Source of the DNA: Chamaecrista fasciculata
Lineage: Eukaryota > Streptophyta > Magnoliopsida > Fabales > Fabaceae
Direction of reading: 5' to 3'
NCBI GenBank assembly: GCA_003254925.1
Contig: QANZ01021877.1
Location: 40,947-104,946 of the forward strand
DNA: 64,000 bases
Positions within the stretch are counted from its first letter, which is position 1; every line of letters starts with the position of its first letter. This document shows, in pieces, positions 1 to 13,200 of the stretch. Under the pieces are notes generated by a model, which did not search any database, had not been told where the DNA came from, and was given only the letters and a program-made list of their open reading frames with translations. A program made the translations under genes and the position numbers.

Positions 1-59
1 TGCTAACATTTTTAACTATTTGGGTTATTGGCTCTCACCAATGAAGCACAGACGCTCCA

Positions 60-495
60 TTTGGCTAGAGTGTATGTGTCGGACACCTGCACTTGTCTGA
101 CACATGTCCGACGCATGTCTCTGCGTGTCAATATTTTTTAATTATTTTTATTGGATCTGACACGGCTGGACCTAGCTTAGACTCATAGATGACAGATGCA
201 TTTTTTTTAAAGTACATGAATAAGGAATTTTTTAAAAAAGGGGTTCAGGGCGGGATATGGGCATACAAAATAGAAAGCATTGACACATATTATGAATAGA
301 TATTCTAATTTTGGAAGCTTTCATCAAAGATTTATGGATCTTTAATCATCTATTCATTTTTTCTCTCTAATGTTGAAATTAAAATATATATTTTATATAT
401 ATAAGGTGTTGTGTCATATAATTTCAAGAATTTAGCGTGTCAACATGTCCGTGTTCATGTCGTGTCTTGTTTTGTGTCCATGTCTTAGGTTCTCA
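60..495. repeat. Degenerate repeat rich in GTGTCGGACAC-like motifs
   Basis: Two clusters of related words lie near 85-130 (tgtcggacac, tgtctgacac, catgtccgac) and 450-490 (gtgtcaacatgtccgtg, gtgtccatg), separated by AT-rich DNA. Such GACACGTGTC-type words are common at ends of plant transposon remnants, but no intact ends or target duplication can be read. The family is not identified. Confidence 0.3.
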
Positions 496-2558
496 CAAGT
501 TTCCTAAAAAAACTACCCACTTTAAGGATTGCAGGGCTTATGCTTATGGTATATAATTGAGTGTTGAATTGATTATGACACTGACCCAGCGATGGTTAGA
601 GAATGTATATATATTTAAAAAATATAGCAGTTTTAAATATTACTAAATGGTACTCAATCAAAGGAGTGAAATTAGATTTTAAAATCTATGAATGTAAGTC
701 TTTCTATACTCTGTATTTGCAGTGATGGAGTCCTGTTGCTTGTGGGAATAACATTCTTGAAAGTGACTGGCTGTAAATGACACATTTTGATCATTAACAT
801 AAAATTATTACTGAAAGTATGATGATCCATCCAGATGAAGTTGAGTAAGAAATACAGTTCATGGTTTATACCACTCAACAATAAGAACTCACTTCGATGA
901 TTCATCTATGTATGAAATGCAGAAGATTTATTGTTGCATAGTTGCTGCCTTACGACTACTTTGGACTCGCCACCATTGCAATTGGAGAAAATCTTCTCAA
1001 ATGCATCTTGGTATTATTGGGGAAGTGTCTGGGAATTCAATTCATTTTCTTAATCCAACATTTAGAATACAACGAGCCTATGTGTGGCTCATCTTTATTT
1101 CTCTAATGCAAAGAGCTTAAAGCATAACTTTCAGAAGTCAATCTTGCTATTGCATTTACTTGTGGGAGTTAGATGGTGCATCACTTTTGTGTTTTGTATA
1201 GTGGACAGTGGCTTCTTTTTGGTTAGTTTTTGTGAGAACAAGTATACATATGAAGGGACATTCTTGTTTATCTCATTTCTTGTGGATGTGCAATTAAAAA
1301 TGGAAATGTTCATTTATTATATCTACATGAGATAGCTTGCCTTAAAACGCAGTCCCGGCTGATTGAGAACCTTATGAATAGGCAAGTAATTAAAAACATG
1401 AACAATGTCTAATTTTTCTAGGCAAATAGTTATCAGAACGGTATTTGATGGGCTTGGCCCAATTACTGAATGGAATACCTACAAGAGAAGAACAAAAGAG
1501 AAAGAAGGAGAGGTTGGGCCTAGCAACATTGGGCTTGCATCAAAAGGGTTGGGAGTGCATCAGAGGAGAAAGGGAGCAATCCTGGACAGTACGGAGAGGA
1601 GAGAGACACTAGGCATAACCAATTTTGACAAGTAGTGGAAGGATTGTGAGAGGGTGCTGGGGGTGCGCATGCCTTTTGTAGGGAGACTGTTGCATTGGTA
1701 GTTTTTTAGCGAAAATCAAGGGACTTTGGAGGGAAAGAACTGGCCTCCTGGAAGCCAGCCTATGTTATTGTTTGTTGAGTGTTCTCGTGTGTTCTTGAGC
1801 ATATTGTGTGTGTGTTTTGCTTGAGGACTGGTTTAGTTTTCTGTGTTTTGTGAGTAAGGGCTGTATTGTTCTGTTATATATCCAATATAGGTTGCATTCT
1901 GTGTCTTTGTCTTGGTTTATTGCTTCAGTTCTATCAGTATTTAACTCTATTTGTTTTCTTGTTTAACCCACCTAAGTAGGTGGATGAATCTAGTTGTAAA
2001 ATTTATCATGATTAGTTTAATGTATGAATTTTCAGGCCAAACAAAAAAGTTAATGTATGAATTTGTCTTGATTGAATATTAGTTGAGTTACTTCGTTTTT
2101 TTTTTTGGTTGAAACTTATGTTTCATTCATATTTTTACTTTTCATTTTTGACAATGGTGGGTTATACAGAATATATATATATAATAGAAGGAAAGAGAGA
2201 GAAGAGCCCGTTTGGCTTTTCATTGACCTGTCAAAATAGAGTCTACCTGGACTGACTTGACCAGGCAATTTTCATGGGAGCCGTGTGGCCACTTGTATTG
2301 ATAGCCTTGGCTATTCCAGAATATGTTGTTTGATGAGGCCAAGTGAATGGTAGTTAAAAGTTTAAATATTATAGTTTACTTACGTGTTACATTTTCTTGT
2401 GATCAAGCTAATTTGTCAAATAAATTTGCATATCCTACTTGTTGAAAGAAAAGACAATGTTTGTGCATGTTTTGGGGTTGCTTGAGAATTGAGGTATATC
2501 TCCCACTTTCCCTGTATCTTGCTTTCTCTCTAATATATGTAGCTCCTGAACTTTCTAG
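496..2558. other. No firm gene; upstream or intronic DNA of the 3' gene
   Basis: Only short open frames without recognisable motifs occur here. A purine-rich stretch at 1405-1640 and the T/G-rich DNA at 1660-1970 resemble degraded retroelement sequence, but no LTR ends were found. Exons of the gene that ends at 3614 must lie upstream, here or left of the window. I could not place one with confidence. Confidence 0.3.
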
Positions 2559-3614
2559 GTGCTTCATTACCTGGAAACTCTACGGCCACATCAATTGCTT
2601 GAACAGATGGTTTGTACTTCCTTCAGAGCAGCAGCTGACACATTAAACCAGACTAGTTATGGAGAACTGAAACAAATGGTGACTAGAATGGACCAACTAT
2701 ACATTACTATGGCAAACGGACTGAAGCCTTTGCGAGGTATCTATTCACTAGTTTTGACTCTTCTGTGGACTAGAATGAGATTTAATTTAGTTCTGTTTTA
2801 TTGCAGTAAATCGCATTTCCACAGATAGTGAGACCATTGGAGACCTAAGACGGCTATGTGTGGTTTTTGAGCATGTTGAGAAATTATTAACTCTTGCAGC
2901 ATCTCTTCATCGTAAGCTTTTAAGGGCACCCCGCCTCTCTAAAGAAATTTTTAGTGATTTCTACAGCTTCTATCTTCCAAGAATGGGAAAAGGCTTAAAG
3001 GAAGACACCGTCAATAAGGTGAAATCCCTCTATGCCAATGGCTTGTTGATTTAATAGATATTAGAAAAAAAAAACTCTGGTGATGTTTATCAAGTGTTTG
3101 TGATGAGGTTCTCTAAAATAATTATGGTGTCAAGAATTTTTTTGAAGCAATCAGGAAGACAATGTCAGCAGGAAAATTGGCTACATGCTATGCTTTTTAT
3201 TTTTATTTTTATTGAAGAATCACTTTATAAACATCAAAAGAACTTCGTCTAAAGTCTCGTCCTACAGTAAATCTTCCTAATCATGGACTGACATGTAATT
3301 TCTCTATGCTATTTGCTTAGGAGTTTGACAAGAAACTGGAAGTAAGGAATTATGAGAGAGAAGTGGTGTCAAATATGTTTAGTCCTCCCACTGCCAATCA
3401 GTCTTGGAGAAAAGTTTTAAGCATGGGCAATCTTCTCAATGGCCATGAACCAATCGTCAGAGAGATTATTTTTTCTCTGTGTGATGAAGTCAATGGTCAC
3501 TATGCAGCTCCTGACACTAATGCCTCTCAAACTGAGATGCAAACTTATCGGATGTACATAAGTGGAACATCAAATGACCTCCGTGTAGCACTTTCTGTGG
3601 TCTCCTATGATTAA
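2559..3614 (+). CDS. Unidentified gene, last three exons (partial)
   Basis: Three exons join in phase: 2559-2736 (after acceptor ctttctag, donor gtatct), 2807-3018 (acceptor ttgcag, donor gtgaaa) and 3321-3614 (acceptor gcttag, stop TAA). They encode 227 C-terminal residues: 178 nt leaves one base, 1+212 nt gives 71 codons, and 294 nt gives 97 residues plus stop. The first intron is 70 bp and the second 302 bp. The protein reads as helical and leucine-rich (LHYLETLRPHQLLEQM, LRRLCVVFEHVEKLLTLAA), as in large scaffold or ARM-like proteins. I do not recognise the family and see no catalytic motif. The 5' part of the gene is missing or lies left of the window. Phase-consistent exons with normal codon use argue for a real gene. 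A decayed 3' fragment left by a rearrangement is the alternative. Confidence 0.6.
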
Positions 3615-4754
3615 TTTGAAGTAAGTGTTGTAGTTACAATTATATTTATAAGGATTCAGTTCAGCGGTAGTATTTCTGGATTCCATTTTCACCAAAATCT
3701 ACTCTTTTAAAAGAGGGTTTTAAGTAGATTTAAAGATAAATAAACTAAATTAATTATGAATAAATATTTAAGCATGTTAGATATAAAACTTATTTAAAAA
3801 TCTTATTACACAAGTTTGCAGAATTATATACTGTTGATCTAGTTACTAATCTGGGAAGACAGGATCATCCATACTTGATATTCTTGCCCCTTCTGATTGC
3901 CTTGTGAATTAACTGAGCCAGGTATAGCACTCTGGCCAAACTTAATTCTCATGTGCTAAGTTTTGGGAGTGGATAAACTAAATTACAGTATGGCTGAAGT
4001 ATGAAATGAAAGGAGAGAAAGAAAGATCAGTATAAAATTTGGATTTTAGTGTAAATTTATTATTGATTTTTACTACCTCAGCTACTTCATGAAACTGATC
4101 CACTCCCGTGTTTTGGTGGTGCAATACCATTCTTATACATAGTTAAATTTGTATTGCAGAAATTCAAGTATTCAACTGTATTAGAGAGGGTGGGAAAGTT
4201 CCTTTTTTTTTTTTGTGCATTTTTTCATTCCATCCCTAGTTTGCATTTAATGCGGTGTTGCTAATACCCTCACTTTACTGTTTTTTTATGGTCGTAAAAG
4301 AAAACCTAACAAACTAAAAGAGGACCAAGGCTGGATGATCAAGAAAAGGGTATTATATTCTCATTCTCGAACCCTCCGAATAGTATGATCCCCATATTTG
4401 AACTTAGGAAAGATTTTTAAAAAAATAATTTTGTATTAATATAAAATTCATTTTCATCAATTTTTTCATTCATAATTACAACAAATAAAAAAAATAAATC
4501 ATATGTATGAAATATTTTATATTTTATTTTAATAGTTTAATATTATTTCAACACAAAATTTTAAAGCATTATATTTTTATATATAGAAATAAATATTTAT
4601 TATTATGAGTAGAGTATCACTTTACTCCGATCTAAGTTCAAACTCGTTGACACTCGGATCTAAATTCAAACTCGTTGACGCTTAGATTCATATTCAAACC
4701 TAGACCTACAAAATAAAATTTCAAGTTCCCCACTAAATTTAATATTTTGGCCGT
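3615..4754. other. 3' flank and intergenic DNA, no gene seen
   Basis: AT-rich sequence after the stop codon at 3614. It probably holds the 3' UTR and polyadenylation region of the preceding gene in its first few hundred bases. No coding frame or structured repeat was found. Confidence 0.4.
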
Positions 4755-5087
4755 GATTAAATTTGGTTAGTCTAGTGGTTAGCTCATTAGATCGTTTAAA
4801 CAAGTGTTAGGAGTTCAAATCTCGCCTTGTGTATGCAGTAATCAATTAGTCAACAGTAAACCCTTAAATGAAGCTCAGATCCGCAAAATGATTAATTCTT
4901 GACCTGTCAGACTGGGAGATACCGGGATTGGGGAGCAAGAACTCATTCCCCAAGGATTTTATGAAGTACGAAAGATTGCTTGCTCCACTATCAATGGGGT
5001 CACTTTCTCAGAATAACGCTTTCATTTGGCGTATGCTAACACTCAAACAGGAGTGTAGATGGTAGCCAATTCATAAAAAAATAAGTC
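4755..5087 (+). repeat. SINE-like, tRNA-derived repeat (approximate ends)
   Basis: A Pol III box A-like word (ttagtctagtggtt, 4767-4780) is followed about 30 bp later by a box B-like word (ggagttcaaatctc, 4810-4823). This is the internal promoter layout of tRNA-derived SINEs. The tail ends in a short A run (ataaaaaaataag) near 5080. A fragment sharing the start (aaatttggttagt, then gcctagtggtta) occurs near 33830. I saw no clear target duplication, so both ends are estimates. Confidence 0.45.
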
Positions 5088-5219
5088 ATGTGCAAATAGT
5101 TAATACTATTATTACAATAAGTTTTACAATATAATTATGGATCACTAATTCACTAATTAGTAATTACCGTTGATGAACACAGCAGATAGTCTTATGGTAT
5201 AGCTGGGATCATGAAAGGT

Positions 5220-5366
5220 GGGAACGGATCCCCTGTCGTACCGCAGGGCGTGCGGTGCGACAGGGGTCAATGAGATTGCGCCACGTGTGCAGGTGGCGCC
5301 ACATGGCGCACTCCCATTGGTCCCTGTCGCACCGCACGCCTTGCGGTACGGCAGGGGATCCAAAGC
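5220..5366. mobile_element. GC-rich hairpin MITE with 10-bp target duplication
   Basis: The arms 5226-5265 and 5322-5361 form a 40-bp inverted repeat with 38 matches. The loop holds a second, smaller inverted repeat (gcgccacgtg against cacatggcgc). The flanks carry the identical 10-mer catgaaaggt at 5210-5219 and 5367-5376, which reads as a target-site duplication. A duplication of 9-10 bp fits Mutator-like (MULE) transposition. The element is about 147 bp, too short to code for anything. Its high GC content contrasts with the AT-rich surroundings. The open frames that cross it are by-products of the palindrome. Confidence 0.75.
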
Positions 5367-5429
5367 CATGAAAGGTATACGTTAAGATTGGGCCTATTTT
5401 TTTTAACACATGTCAAACTCTATCTCGAT

Positions 5430-5830
5430 AGATGGTACCCCAACATTGAAGTCTTTCCTTATTTAATTTTTGGTCAAAGTTTAAACTTGTTACTATATCT
5501 TTTGTTTAGTTTTCAATTTAGTTTCACTTTTGGTTCTGTATCTTTGCAAAAGGTTCCAATTTCGTCCCATTTAATTTTTGATCTCATACTTTTTGGTCAA
5601 GTTACAAAATTGATCTTATATCGTTGCAAACTAACCAACGGTTGATCCTTTTGCAAAGATATGAGACCACTTCTGGATTTGACTCAAAGATATAGGACTA
5701 ATTCTGCAACTGACCCAAAGATATGGGATCAACTTTGTAATAAAAAAAGATATGAGACCAAATTGAGAACTGAACAAAAGATTTGTGACCAAATTTGTAT
5801 TTTGACCTTAATTTTTTTCTAGATAAAATT
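5430..5830. repeat. Degenerate fold-back repeat
   Basis: The left half carries repeated words such as ggtcaaag, tatctttg and gatctcata. The right half carries their reverse complements (caaagatatgggatc, agatatgagacca). This gives a long imperfect inverted repeat of roughly 400 bp. The same vocabulary occurs at 59136-59506, inside an intron of the SEO gene. The ends are too diverged to read a target duplication here. Confidence 0.5.
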
Positions 5831-8731
5831 TGAGTGCGGATTGATAAATGCCCGATATACGCTGGTTTTTTTTAATAGAATAACGACATGTAAGGTTATT
5901 TCAAAGAAGCTAATAATACGATTTTAAGTATAACACTAAATTAAAAAAATGAATGTTGAGACTTGAGATATCACGAGTTCATTGGCTATGTGTTCCTTTG
6001 ATTGCTTGCCATGATGAATAATTAGAAGGAATCTTTGGTGGTGGGGGCATCGTACGTGTGAAACTCATATGATCATATCTTTTGGATTTGAGAAAAAATA
6101 TGCAAAAGAAGGAAACCATTGGGTTTGTGGGGTATTGAGTTTGACATTTACATTATCATAAATTTGTTAGTCTACAGATTAAACAACTAGAACTTATTCC
6201 ATGATATATGCTTCTTTCAAGATCTAATTTATATTTAATCGAAAAGAAAAGATCTAATTTATTGACAACCACTAAAATGGGGTGTACGAAGAAATTATCA
6301 AAACTCAATAAAGAGGTGTTTGTGGACGGGTCATTCTTTTTATAAAATATAAATATGAAGTAATGGGAAGAGAAGAGAACATTCCTAAATCAGTAAATCC
6401 TAATCCATCCATTATTTTGATAAGAGAATTGACGTCCAGTTCTTTCAAACTTCAAAACAATTTTCATTGTAACATCAAGACAATTTATAAAACGGATCAA
6501 TTGTAGGGAAAACTACTCTTATTACCCTCAAAATATTTGGTTATTTTTAATTGTATTTCTTAAAGTTTTTTTTAATTATTAATTGTACTTCTAAAGTATT
6601 GAGTTAGATCAGTTATACTCCTAAAGCTTTTTTAAGTTAATTATATTTTCAATTCTTTTTGTATCAGTTGTATTCCCAATTTTTTTTATTAATTATACTC
6701 TTAAATTGAGAGTACAATTGACTCAAATGTGAAATATTAAGGATATAATTGACTAAAAAAATTGGTTTATAACTGAAACTAACTCCATATTTTAAAGGTA
6801 TAATTAACTGAAAAAATTTTGAAACTATAAATGAAAATGATCACATACTCTATATTTTTGCCTAAATTATATTTATTGATGAAGATATTAAATGTAAGTC
6901 ACTCTAATAACCAATTCGCTTTTGACACCTTTACATGTAAATGTAATGATGTATAGGTAACTAGGAATGAATCCCCACAATTTGAAATTGGATCTTGTTT
7001 TTATCTTTTCTTTGCTTTTTTTTTAGTTTCCCTTAATTCAATTTAGTTAATTGAATTGAGTATAAAGTTTATTGCTTATGATAGTATATTATTAATCCCA
7101 ACTATTCAAAGTATTGGGCAAAAGCACAACCTACAAAGTAAATTACAGAGAAAAGAGAGAACTACACATAAATCTTAATAGTTCATTGTCTCAAGATATA
7201 CTCTATGATTTTACTGAGGTAATTTTATTATCTATAATTTTTGGATAAGAAAATTATAAATTTTTCTCAATATGATTTTTGAAAAAAACATTATAAACTC
7301 TTTTTTATTGACATACAACTACTCAAATCTTATTATACTCATATAAAACTTCCCCTTTTTATAAAATTTCCCAAGGCTCCTCCCCTCCTCAAAACCAAGT
7401 GACATGGGATTTTGAGAAGAATATTCAACAATTCTCTCTTCATCTAAGGTCCATTATCGTTTCACTTGCTCTATCAGAAAAATTGAATTCTTTTCTTAGC
7501 TTTATGATCTTTTTTGCTTTTGCAGCGATCATCCCTTACTAAAGATTTCTCTCCTTCTTTAGTCAAATAAAGTAGGAAGTCTACTCCATAATTAATCTCA
7601 TTTGAAGAAGAAGCTACCTTAGCCTTGCCTCTCTATTCCTTCAAGTTTTTCAAGTCCTCCTTAAAATTTGGGCATCTCATCTACATGTACCTCAACTTTT
7701 CACAATAATGACACTCATCATTGCTCATATCTCTCGACCGAGTTCTTCTCTCAAATTGGTCACCCTTCTTCTTCCTCCTTAGGCCAAAACCACTGTTCCA
7801 ATATGGCTTGTTAGACAAAAGCGCTATCCATAAAACAAATAAAGGAAGAGAAAGAGAAGAAACACACACAAACTTTAACGTAGTTTGATATCTCAAGACC
7901 CACTTCACGGTCCTATTAAGAGGTTCTACTTCACTAATTATAATTTTTAGACAAAAAAAATTATAAACATTCCTCGCTGAAAGGAGAGTTCACTTTTTTG
8001 ATAGAGTGATGAAATAATGGGAGAGTTTAGGTGAAGGGAGGATTTTTTGAGTATTCTTCTCACAATCCCACATTGTTTAGCTTTGGGAAGAGGGACCTCA
8101 GGATCTTTTATAAATAGAGGGTGTTATATGAATTTATACACACGATACAATTTGTTAGGAAAAAATAATTATAAATCCTCTTTCATTGACAGACAACTAC
8201 CTAAACCTCTATCATAGGCTAATAATTTGTGATGTGTAGAGACTTATTAAAAATGATATCCAATATTAAATATAGATATTTCTTTTCATCACAAATTCAC
8301 CACAATGTAAAGAATATAATTATTAGCCCATTCCATTAGAGCAGCCTCTTGATGCCCATTGGTTGTTTTTTTTTTTGGTGAGGGATGCCCATTGGTTGTT
8401 AGGAAATCTTACATTGCCAAATTCAGTACAAGTCGTTCTTCTATCAGCAAGTTTTTTCATAGAAAACTTTATCATTTCTTAGGTGTTTATTTTGAGGATT
8501 TTTCTAACTAACCAATATCTTTATTGCGTGGTTAATTATATGAAATTTGAAAAAATAACTTAAAATAATAATCATAAAAATAAAATAAAATAAATTGATA
8601 ATTTTAGTTATTATTTTTAGTTTTAAAATATAGAAATAACTTTTAGCTAATATATCTTACAAGACCTTTTCCTAAAAAAATATTTTAATTGGTAATATAA
8701 ATTATTTTTTAATTAAGAGGAATAGAAGCCA

Positions 8732-8767
<36 letters not shown>

Positions 8768-9058
8768 TAATAATAATAATAATAATAATTTATTACCACT
8801 TTTCAAAATTATTAAGTATTTTTTTTGGCCTAAAAAATTATTAAGTATTTGTGACGACAAATATGTCATAAATCAATATTTTTTTTCTACTGAAAATTGT
8901 CTATTTCTTTTTATAATTGTCTCCGTTAAAATTGTTCATTCACAAAAGTGTTAACAACAACTGTAGTGACACCACCCAAAAAAAAAATCAGTAGTAGTAG
9001 TGACTGCTTCTTTTACCTTCTAATTATATATTAGCAATCTTATGATAAAAATACATCA
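5831..9058. other. AT-rich intergenic DNA, no gene seen
   Basis: No open frame with recognisable protein motifs. It contains short fold-back words around 6520-6850 (tacaattgactc and variants), a (AAT)n microsatellite at about 8733-8790, and A/T homopolymers. Confidence 0.4.
8733..8790. repeat. (AAT)n microsatellite
   Basis: A run of aat triplets interrupted once (ataaataat) covers nearly 60 bp. Similar shorter runs occur at 11097-11118 and 23093-23115. Confidence 0.9.
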
Positions 9059-9067
9059 TATATATTA

Positions 9068-9497
9068 GGGTAAATTACACTTTGGTACCCTGTGGTTTGA
9101 CCCTATTTCACTTTGGTACCCTGTGGTTTGAAACTTGACACTTTGGTACCCTGTGGTATTCTCCATTAACACTTTGGTACCCTTTGGAGCTATTTTGTAA
9201 TTTTAACCATAATAAATTTTACAAAAATTACATATTGACCCCAAAAAAATTTTAAATTTTTCATTTTAGTCCCTATATAATATGTATCCAGGGACCTATT
9301 TGTAATTTTTTGAAAATTTTTTGGGGTCAATATGTAATTTTTGCAAAATTTGATATGGTTAAAATTACAAAATAGCTCCAAAGGGTACCAAAGTGTTAAT
9401 GGAGAATACCACAGGGTACCAAAGTGTCAAGTTTCAAACCACAGGGTACTAAAGTGAAATAGGGTCAAACCACAGGGTACCAAAGTGTAATTTACCC
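9068..9497. mobile_element. Fold-back MITE, family A, with 9-bp target duplication
   Basis: This 430-bp element runs from gggtaaattacac to its mirror gtgtaatttaccc. Almost the whole length folds into one hairpin, with arms of about 200 bp that carry four spaced copies of actttggtaccct. The flanks repeat tatatatta at 9059-9067 and 9498-9506 exactly. A second copy at 32143-32511 has its own exact 9-bp duplication, which supports these ends. Fold-back structure plus 9-bp duplications points to a Mutator-like non-autonomous element. There is no coding capacity. Near-identity of the arms suggests a young copy. Confidence 0.85.
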
Positions 9498-9823
9498 TAT
9501 ATATTATTAAGAGATTTGGCCAAACACTTATATATTACTTGTCTTACTCATGGATAAAAAGTTATGAGAGACGAACTATTTTCTCTTACATAAAATAGTT
9601 TCAAACTTCAGTCAAGATAAATTTTCTGCACTTAATAAATCTTAGAAACTAATCAGCCAAAATATATTTATAAAGAAAAAGTGAAAACAGCCACAATCTA
9701 TTTTCACCTGCCATACTCAAAATTCTAACTCCCTAATACCAAACCATGATTTGAAAAAGGATGAAACTCATCAAATGCAAGTTTCCATATATTTGTAACA
9801 AAAGTATTTGTGAGAAATATGTA

Positions 9824-10203
9824 GGTAAAAACACTATTTTCGTCCCTAAATTTTGCACCAACTTTCAATTGCATCCTCAATATTTTTTAACTATCAATTT
9901 TTGTCCCCAAAATTTTTATATTTTGATCGATTATATCCTTTGTACTTACTTTAGTCAAATATTAACGAAAAATTTTATGTGATTAGTGACATGTAATGTA
10001 AAATTGATGGAAAAAGAAACTTAAATCTTAACTTAGACTGAAAAACACGATAAAATGTGTTGTTAATTTATTGAAAGAAGGTAGTCAAATAATAAAATTT
10101 ATCAAAATATGAAATATTGATGAGGAAATTGATAGCAAAAAACATATTGGGGAAAACAATTAAAAGCTGATGTAAAATTTGGGGACAAAAATAATGTTTT
10201 TAC
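9824..10203. mobile_element. Fold-back MITE, family B (diverged copy)
   Basis: The left arm starts ggtaaaaacactattttcgt. The right arm ends aaaataatgtttttac. The arms share cgtccc/ggggac and tatccttt words with copies at 35277-35652 and 44277-44642. No target duplication is legible here, so the ends are inferred from the better copies. Confidence 0.6.
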
Positions 10204-13200
10204 TGAATTATAATTTATAAAGAATTTTCTTTTCTAATTTACTTATTGATTAGTGATCACTAACCTTTTCCAGAAAGAAAATTCTTTTATAGTGTTCATA
10301 ATCTAATAAAGATTTGATAATAAATATCTAAAGCAAAAAATATACAAGTTTTGTTCTTTTTGTCAAATGATTTCTTTTTCCTTTGAAAAAGAGTAATATA
10401 GTGGCGACAAGTTTTGTTCAATGTGGTGGTGAATGTTGATTTAGATGAGAATGTTCTTTTTTAAAACTAATATTTGTTAATTAGCAGGAACCAACTTATA
10501 AATTAGGAATATATCATCTTGTATAGAGTGGAATCTTCTTGGATTCCTTATTTTGAAGAATATTTTTGAGAAAATTTACTATTTGGTCCCTGAATTTACA
10601 CCAAGTCAACTAATTAGTCCTTGAATAATCGAAATACACGATTTGGTCCCTGAAAAATTTCAATTTGGTCCTTAGTGACAATTTGGCCCATGAATTTAAA
10701 TTGATTTTATACTTTTTAGTCATTAAAATTATATTAAATTAATATTTTTTGGTCCATAAATTTATACTGAATTTTTATTTTTTTTGTCCCTAAGGATCAA
10801 ATCGATGACAATTACAATAATTTAGAGATTGAGTAGTATATTTTGATTATTTATAACTGAATTTTTTGGATATATATATTGAGGTTAGTATTAACTTTCG
10901 CACATATATATAATGCTCTCATATATTCAACATTTATCTTTAGTTAAGAGCATATAAATGATTATTGTGATAAATCTTCCTGTGATTTTATTCTCGACAG
11001 TCGAAAATGCATCACGGGGAGAGGAGAATCAAAGAACCACTAGTCCACTACTATATAAAAAATAAATAAAACAAATATATATACAAGTGGATGTTATAAT
11101 AATAATAATAATAATAATTTATTTCTTATCATCAATTTAAGAGTTTATATATTTAATATAACTATAGTATAAATAATTGAAAATGATAAGATTATATGTG
11201 AAATAATAAAAATACAATGAAGTAAAAGTTATAATCAAATCAAAATTTAAAATTATAAATAATATTTAAAATATAAAATATGATTATAATTTATTTTTTA
11301 TTTAAAAAAATTTCAAAATAAATTATTAAACTTGTTTACAACAACAACAACAACAACAAAATTTTGTCTTTTTAAAATTTAGGGACAAAAATAGTGTTTT
11401 TATCGAATTATAATTAAAATTGACTTGAGGAATACTTTTTTAATTTCATGGACTTTATATCTAGGATTTTGAATTTTAAAGAGTTTAAATTCTTATTAAA
11501 GGAGATAGTTTTTTTAATTTGTTAATAAAAACATAAGACATATGATAAAAAGAAAAAACAATTGAACTTCTTCACAATAAAGTTAAATAATTAGAAATTA
11601 TATTATGAAGAATTAGCTTTTTCTATTGATAATAAGAAAAAGCCCGACTACTTTAAAAAAATATTGATACTAAAAAATTGTTTAGAATTATTAAAATATT
11701 TTATATTTGTTTAAAAATTGAAATTCTTAAAGCAATTTGAATTGTGCTTTATAAAGAGAAACAATAATTATATAGTCATTAGTTTTTGCTGGGAAATTAA
11801 AATTGACTTGAGGAATACTTTTTATGGACTATATTTCTAAGAGTTTGATTTTTTTTGGTAACAAAAAATTTAAGTAAGGGGAAGTCGCTCCAGTCCAAAG
11901 TCAAGACATACCTCCAAATTCAAAAATACACTTACAGAGGTTTTTACGGATCGAATTTTGAAAATTTTAAATTCTTATTAATGGAGATAGTTTTTTGTTA
12001 ATTTGTTTACAAAGGTAAAAGATTATAAAAAAAATCTGATCTTCTTCACAATAAAGTTTTAATAATTAGAAAAAAAATCATGGAGAATCAGATTTTTACT
12101 ATTGATAAGAAACAAAAATTCTACTTCAAAAAAAATATATATGGTTTAGAATTACTAAAAATACTTTATAAATTTTAAAAATAAAAATATAATTATTGAA
12201 ACAATTCGAATTGTACTTAACCTTATCCTAATAGTAATGATCAGTTTATGAGGCAAGTTGGTGCCCATCTGATTAGACTAAATCTTAAGGTCAAGTAATT
12301 TGGGTTCCACTATGTGTACTTGCCTAATGCCTATTTATTATTTGCGGCTATTAGATTATTTAAGATATGATCTAACATGAGCAAGAATATTCGATTAAAA
12401 TTCCAACATGGGAAGCTAACTGCTCAGGATTCTGAAAATCTTGGAACACTCAAATGGTTCACTAATTTTTGTTTTTCTGATTAGCAAAGGGATGCTCTCC
12501 AATATGAATTTTCATCATGAATTCAATTTTTAAACAGGGTTAATTTATCTAAGAATTTCATAATTTTTATTATAAAATTTATTGATGAAATAAAGACACA
12601 TCATACTTTTTTTTGTGACCAATGATAATAGATTCATAGTGAAAGAATATAAAAGATGACTTTTTAATGATTAATTATTAAAGAGAGAATATAAATGAGT
12701 TTTTAATTAAAAAAATCTTAGGTCAAAATGCAATTTTAGTTTTTAATCTTTTGGTCAAGCTACAAATCAATTCATCATTTTTTTTTACCTTTTTGATTTC
12801 ACATCTTTGTAAAAAAAAAAACTCTATCATCATTAATGTGGCATGTTGATGTGGCGTGATAAAGGCTAAAGTACAATTATGGTCCCTTATCTTTAGTGTA
12901 AGTTGCGATTTTGATCATATATATATATATTGTGATTTTTGTCTTATATCTTTTTTAAAAGTTTCACCCATATATTTGATCCTAGCGATTGAATGTGACT
13001 ATATCTCTCTCATTTTAAGCTCAATTGCGATAAGTTCCAAGCCACAAGTTATTTTTGACGAGTCATTTCTTTGTCCAGTTGAAGCCATCAATAAATAAAA
13101 TCAAATTGGACTCTAAAAGTGGACCGCTTATTTTACAGTATGTTTGGGGTCATTTCTTTAAACAAGTTATTTTTGACGAGTCATTTCTTTATATGTTTAT

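Noticed and set aside
5157-5409. Open frames on the minus strand across the GC-rich hairpin
   Set aside because: They are produced by the palindromic, GC-rich MITE, start and end without signals, and have no protein motifs.
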